From positions 16,621,001 to 16,685,000 of the forward strand of contig NC_135254.1 in assembly GCF_964204865.1 (NCBI RefSeq): a DNA stretch of 64,000 nt. The letters run 5' to 3'. A program made the translations under genes and the position numbers. Positions 59,501 through 64,000 of the stretch are shown here, piece by piece. The stretch's first letter is position 1. Each line of letters opens with the position of its first letter. Below the pieces are notes generated by a model. The model did not search any database. It worked only from the letters and a program-made list of their open reading frames with translations, and was not told where the DNA came from. The DNA comes from Styela clava. Lineage: Eukaryota > Chordata > Ascidiacea > Stolidobranchia > Styelidae.

Positions 59501-62257
59501 GTTTCTTACACACATATCCTCTGTGTTCGTAACAGCTAACATCATTCCATGCCCCACTCCATGGATACATTTCAACACATTCTTCTCCATTGCCTTGTCC
59601 ATTTGGTTCATTGTCATTCCAGTTTGTATATTCGACTGCTGTAGAATCGGACCAGACCCAACCATCTGAAATAAAAGAGCAAATTAGAACACAGTATATA
59701 CTATAGATCATGAGTTTTCAAACGTTATAATCTCCTTTACAAAAGTTAAATATAAAATTTACCCAAATACATAAAACCTAAAAGATCGAAATCCTCCAAG
59801 TTATTTAATTTTCTCATGCTCTAAGCAGTTATCGTTCACCAGAACACTTTTATTGGACAAATTCTCACCATAGCCATTGCTGTATAACCCAATCCATAGG
59901 TTATGTGACGAAGCTCCAGCGATTGAAACAATAAAAGCACTGACTTCATCATCAGAATGAAACGATGCAAGTTCACCACCATGCACCTGACATTCATGTC
60001 GAGCTTCAAACCATGATCTTGAGGTTTCGTCAGTAATACCAGGCTAAAGACAAATATTTGAAAAATAAAGTACTGAGAAAAAAAATTATGGCTCCAAATA
60101 ATTAATAATATTGAAACCAGAAAAAAAATGAAGTGGTAGATATTTAATTGTGACAAAGATTAATTTTTATCATTTTATCTCGATCGACTTTTTCAAGATG
60201 TTATGATTCATTTTTTTATAGCAATACCGTAATTAACACTGAGTAACGAAATAAATAAATGATATATGTTAAATAATTGTATTGGATAGTCATTTCTATG
60301 CTTATTTACGCAGTTAGTTATTTACAAGTTTTCTTACTTGCTATTCGTAATTCAAAACTGACTTGATAAAAGGGACAAATTAATATTAGTTATTTCGTTT
60401 TCAACTTTATCTAGCTAGAGAACAATGTCTTATCCCATCTGAACTATTCAAATGGCAGTAAAAGATGTGGGATTCAAACAACAAAACTAACAAATGCATC
60501 GTTCACAAAAATTCTTTCACCATTACTTTGCATTTACATTAGCTATATTTTCATACCTAATTACGTCTACCGCTTATATCTATCGCGTAGCTCAAAAACA
60601 CAAAAAAAAACATATTGAAATTTATCGTCCTTACAAAGAGCCTTTCAGAAAGGCTGTGTCTAACCTTATATGTTATAAATGAGTAAAACCTACATTGATA
60701 TAATAACAGAACTCATTGAATTCCGCGTAATTTGGATCACAATTTCCTTCTCGAATTGGTGGTTCTGTTGGAATAGGATCACGGGATATTTTACAGACAA
60801 AAGATGCCGTCGTGTCACAAGTTGTGGTTCCACCCCCTGTCGTACTCCATTGGCCATTACTGAAAGAAATATAATAAGATAGTTTAAATCGTGAAATATA
60901 ACGAAATTGCGTTTTAGCTCGATGCTTTTTTTTATATGCTCATGGAAAAAAAGACGTGATATGCGGAAGCAAAAATAAAACTCCAACAAACTAGTATTTG
61001 AATTGAAAATCGAGTCAATTATTAAAAAATATATTTGTATGAATACAATTTAATATTGTCACCAATATAACTATATTAATAGCAGTAACTTTTTTATAGG
61101 AATGTGAAAATAAATATGAAAAATCATCATATTCATATAATAGTTTTGTATTCTAATTCTTAAGACCACCTACATCACGTTTGCCACATTAATACAATTT
61201 TCCAGATTTTCTTCAGAAAAAATAATTAAAAGCGATTGTTTGCTATTAATTAATTAATAGTGAGTACACTATTTAAAAAAAAAATATGGTGGCATCGCTG
61301 ATTAAAAAACCTTTGATTTATTATCTCTACCGAATTGATTGCGTTTCCTCTGGACTGAGAGTAACTAGTGTTACATGCGTATAGAAAAAACTTCAGAAAA
61401 GTTCATAAGACTCGAAACAAAAAAAATGCTCTCATTTTAACTGGTGTTTTACCACATCTTACCTATTTATGTACACACACCCTTGATTACCAGCAGTCTG
61501 TGCTGTGTTTGGTTCTCCTTGTCCCCAGTTTGTATATTGGACTGGCCATCCATCTGTCCAGGAAAATGACGTATTGACAGAGTCGTCGTTATTTACCTGT
61601 CAGAACAAAATAATTGAATCTTATAGAATAATTGCAAATTCTGATAACTCGTCTTAGCGTGTGAAATGATTTTCTCAAGGTTTTCAATTTTCATTTCATT
61701 AGAATTTGCAGTGTGACAAAAGTATTTAAAATTACGTTATTCCAGAGTAACTGAATACCTCAGAATTTAATTGAATTGTAACTGTTTGTTTATGAGTTTT
61801 TTTGCGATTTCACTCTGAACAAGGCTTTGTACAAATGGTCACTGGTACGTACAAATGTATTCTAGGTGCGATAAACCCCAAATCTTTAACCTCTGACATC
61901 ATCGTGTAACGCTCTTGGGGTAGCTTTAAACCTCCAAAAGGGGTTAATGTGAGGCAATTAAGTGATAAGCAAAACATTTGTTCAAACAAGAAAATGTAGT
62001 CCAAAACTGATTTTAATTTAATAATGATTTTAATAAGTCTTCAAAAACACCCAACAGGAGAAATCAATAAATAGTGTCAGAGTGTGCTTAAAATAATGAT
62101 GTGAAAAAGATTAATGAATGTGAACTGAGAAAACTTACAGAAACAGAATACGACATTCCTATCCATAACTTGTCATTTGATGATAGTTGTCCTTTCCAAA
62201 ACCAGCTATGAATTAATTCATTCTCGTATACGTGGCCGATGCTCATCAAATTGTTGC
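56547..62257 (-). CDS. Membrane receptor: two C-type lectin domains, trefoil, TM, tail (partial)
   Basis: Eight minus-strand exons join in phase to about 384 residues: 62257-62139, 61596-61463, 60859-60694, 60043-59869, 59665-59495, 58916-58770, 57776-57644 and 56655-56547. CTLD1 shows KLWIGM, GEPN and GQWST; its start lies upstream. CTLD2 is complete: WFEARHEC, GGELASFHS, NLWIGLY, NDNEPNG, AWNDVSC, YVCKK. EPN plus WND is the mannose-type calcium and sugar site. Next is a trefoil domain with six cysteines (ECGYQGIS, HRGCCFD, GCYY). Then come a short linker, a transmembrane stretch (AGIVIGVIVALVLVGGIVYY) and a cytoplasmic tail with GFDNPLSHN. It is a type I surface protein, likely for glycan recognition by family analogy. 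The 5' exons lie beyond the part read and the last exon was not found. A MITE sits in the intron before the tail exon. Confidence 0.88.
56835..57195. mobile_element. hAT-type MITE in the receptor intron
   Basis: Perfect 8-bp repeats CTGTAAAG flank it at 56827-56834 and 57196-57203. The right end reads GGCACATCCCTG; the left begins CCGGTGCAACC, an imperfect inverse. GCGGCCCAC and GTGGCCCGC motifs lie inside. Confidence 0.75.
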
Positions 62258-62329
62258 CTGGGAGGAGAAAAAAAAAATTGATCAAGAAATATAAGTGTCT
62301 GAAAATATAGCGTCCAAATTGCCCCATTT

Positions 62330-62612
62330 AGTTCACACATATATCGTATTTGTACCATTTGTCCCACATGCACGAGTACCGTATTTGTACCACTTGTCCC
62401 ACTTATTCCATACCCGTATCGTATTTGTACCTCACGTCCCACTCACCCCACAATTGTACCGCATTCGTACGACTTCGTTATTATTACACACCTGTGTCGT
62501 ATTTGTACTACTTGTCCCTCGCCCCACACTTGTACCGTATTTGTACGACTTGTCTCACTTATTCCACACCTGTACCGTATGTCACACTTGTTCACCTTTT
62601 CCACACTTGAAC
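62330..62612 (+). repeat. Minisatellite with CCGTATTTGTACxACTTGTCCCAC units
   Basis: The unit, about 40-50 bases with several variants (core CGTATTTGTACCACTTGTCC), repeats about six times and ends in a run of about 15 C at 62609-62624. Open frames across it are products of the repeat. It lies upstream of the first receptor exon seen, probably in an intron. Confidence 0.8.
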
Positions 62613-62835
62613 CCCCCCCCCCCCCATTTTGAATTTTTTTGAAAACTGAAAAAGACGCTAATAACGGGTGCGATTGCATTTTGCTAAAATCGCCGATTGT
62701 TTTCATCAGCACGGCGTGTTATTTAGGCCGTAAACGCATTTACATCGGTGTTTATTCTCTCTAAATCACAAATTTGTACCACGATAACGATAATAATTAT
62801 TAGACACGTCAGTGTACATAACGATCGTTTCAATA

Positions 62836-63080
62836 TTATGTTGTTGTTCTTGTTGGTATTCTTCTTCTTCGTCACCATAAAATCGCTTTTCTCTTTGAAA
62901 ACTGGACCAATTGCTTTGAAATTTTCAGGGTTGAAGATTGATTTTTACGCCAGAAAGCTATTACTTTAACTTATTTCCAAAATTTCTGTGGACTTCCAGA
63001 GATTCATTTTTTTGTGTCAGAATAAAAAAGAGCGACACCTTGTGACGTGTCCATATATTTGAGCATAGATCTCTTGATTT
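62836..63080 (+). repeat. Dispersed repeat R1
   Basis: Landmarks are TTGTTGTTCTTGTTGGTATT, ACTGGACCAATTGCTTTGAA and GTGTCCATATATTTGAGCAT. A short ATT triplet run follows near 63101-63119. Confidence 0.6.
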
Positions 63081-63139
63081 ATTTATGTACTCGCACGGAA
63101 TTATTATTATTATTATTATACGTTCATCGGCGGCGAGAT

Positions 63140-64000
63140 TCTAAAGAAAAATGAAGGAGTAAATCAGCGATTTAAATTTTTTGATTGAAAAGCGACAATA
63201 TAAAATACTGAAAATAAAACCGTAAACAATATATGTTTTGTTGAGGCCCGCCACTGTCTAAAACGAATTTCTATAGGCATTGGAAATCGCAAAATTGCAT
63301 GTGGCTACGGCACACTTTATGTTTGGTCGGCGTTTAGAAACATATCGTCACTAAAATCGAAACACGATTAATAATGGGTGGAATTTCCCTTTTTATCCAT
63401 TACTTTAAAATTGCCTTAGAACATTTTCGTTTAATCACAAGGTTGACAACTCGACTTTATTCAATCAATTTTTATTGTACTGAAATAAATTATAAAATTT
63501 ACAGCAGATTTACTGATTTTTCAAAAGGTTTTATCTTTAAAAATAATCGGAGTAGCAGCATTGCAATTGAGCGGAGTCAGTGTTATAAGTACATCTCAAA
63601 TTTGTCGAATTCGCAAAGTAGCAAAAATACGATCAAAACAATCTATAATCATGCAGTTTACCACAAATTTATATTTTTATGTCCGCGCATTGCCGTGGTG
63701 TTTTAGAGTGGCTTTTGTTTAGTCGACGCAACCGCAGGTTAAATTGAATACAATTAAATTAATGTAGCAAAACCTTTTAAATATGCCCGTATCGGTCATG
63801 GATTGATGACTTTGCACAGGAGAAAAATCATTTTCGTTGAAAAAGCGGCTCTTTTAACAAGTGACGTGCGTAATCGCGACGACTGTTCAGCGTGTATTTC
63901 GAGGCGAAAAATTTGCATATTGGATTTACTGGTATACTTTATATGTATTTTTTTCGTATGAAATAAAATTGTACTAAACGGGATTTTATATCATATATCG
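63140..64000. repeat. Partial copy of the hAT family at 48788-50173, cut by the window end
   Basis: It shares ACTGAAAATAAAAC, GCATTGGAAATCGCAAAAT, AAATTTGTCGAATTCGCAAA and the AGTCGACGCAACCGC-type stretch with the complete element. No ends are visible in the window. Confidence 0.55.

Noticed and set aside
62295-62642. Overlapping 115- and 86-codon frames, and an 89-codon reverse frame
   Set aside because: They are translations of the minisatellite; repeated peptides in several frames are expected from such DNA.

Overview
The window looks like AT-rich genomic DNA from an invertebrate metazoan. Coding sequence is broken into short exons with GT-AG introns of a few hundred bases to a few kilobases, and there is no bacterial-style gene packing. 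A tRNA-derived SINE, many short hAT-type elements and metazoan families (lipocalin, class A GPCR, C-type lectin plus trefoil receptor) are present. A tunicate or similar invertebrate deuterostome is my best guess. That is inference; nothing here fixes the species. Exon models were built by eye from splice sites and reading-frame phase, with no transcript data.

Layout. 0.9-2.25 kb (minus): the last three exons of a GNAT acetyltransferase-like gene. 4.7-8.6 kb: two copies of a block that also lies upstream of the lipocalin genes, one split by a hAT element. 8.7-15.2 kb (plus): lipocalin gene A, followed by two further copies of its terminal exon inside a near-identical 2,397-bp unit present three times (14.46-21.65 kb). 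25.4-29.2 kb (plus): lipocalin gene B. 29.7-33.5 kb: a composite insertion with long inverted ends and a 7-bp target duplication, itself carrying a nested hAT element. 36.6-40.05 kb (minus): a six-exon class A GPCR-like gene of about 361 residues. 41-47.5 kb: repeats and no recognisable gene. 48.6-54.6 kb (plus): lipocalin gene C, with two transposons in intron 1 and nested ones further on. 56.5-62.3 kb (minus): the 3' part of a membrane receptor gene with two C-type lectin domains, a trefoil domain, a transmembrane segment and a tail. 62.3-64 kb: a minisatellite and repeat copies.

How it fits together. The three lipocalin genes share six coding exons with the same intron phases and encode predicted secreted proteins of 208-209 residues. 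Flanking DNA was duplicated with them, so the region is a segmental-duplication cluster. The paralogous copies act as empty-site controls that expose many transposon insertions by their target duplications. The GPCR, the lectin receptor and the acetyltransferase show no clear functional link to the lipocalins.
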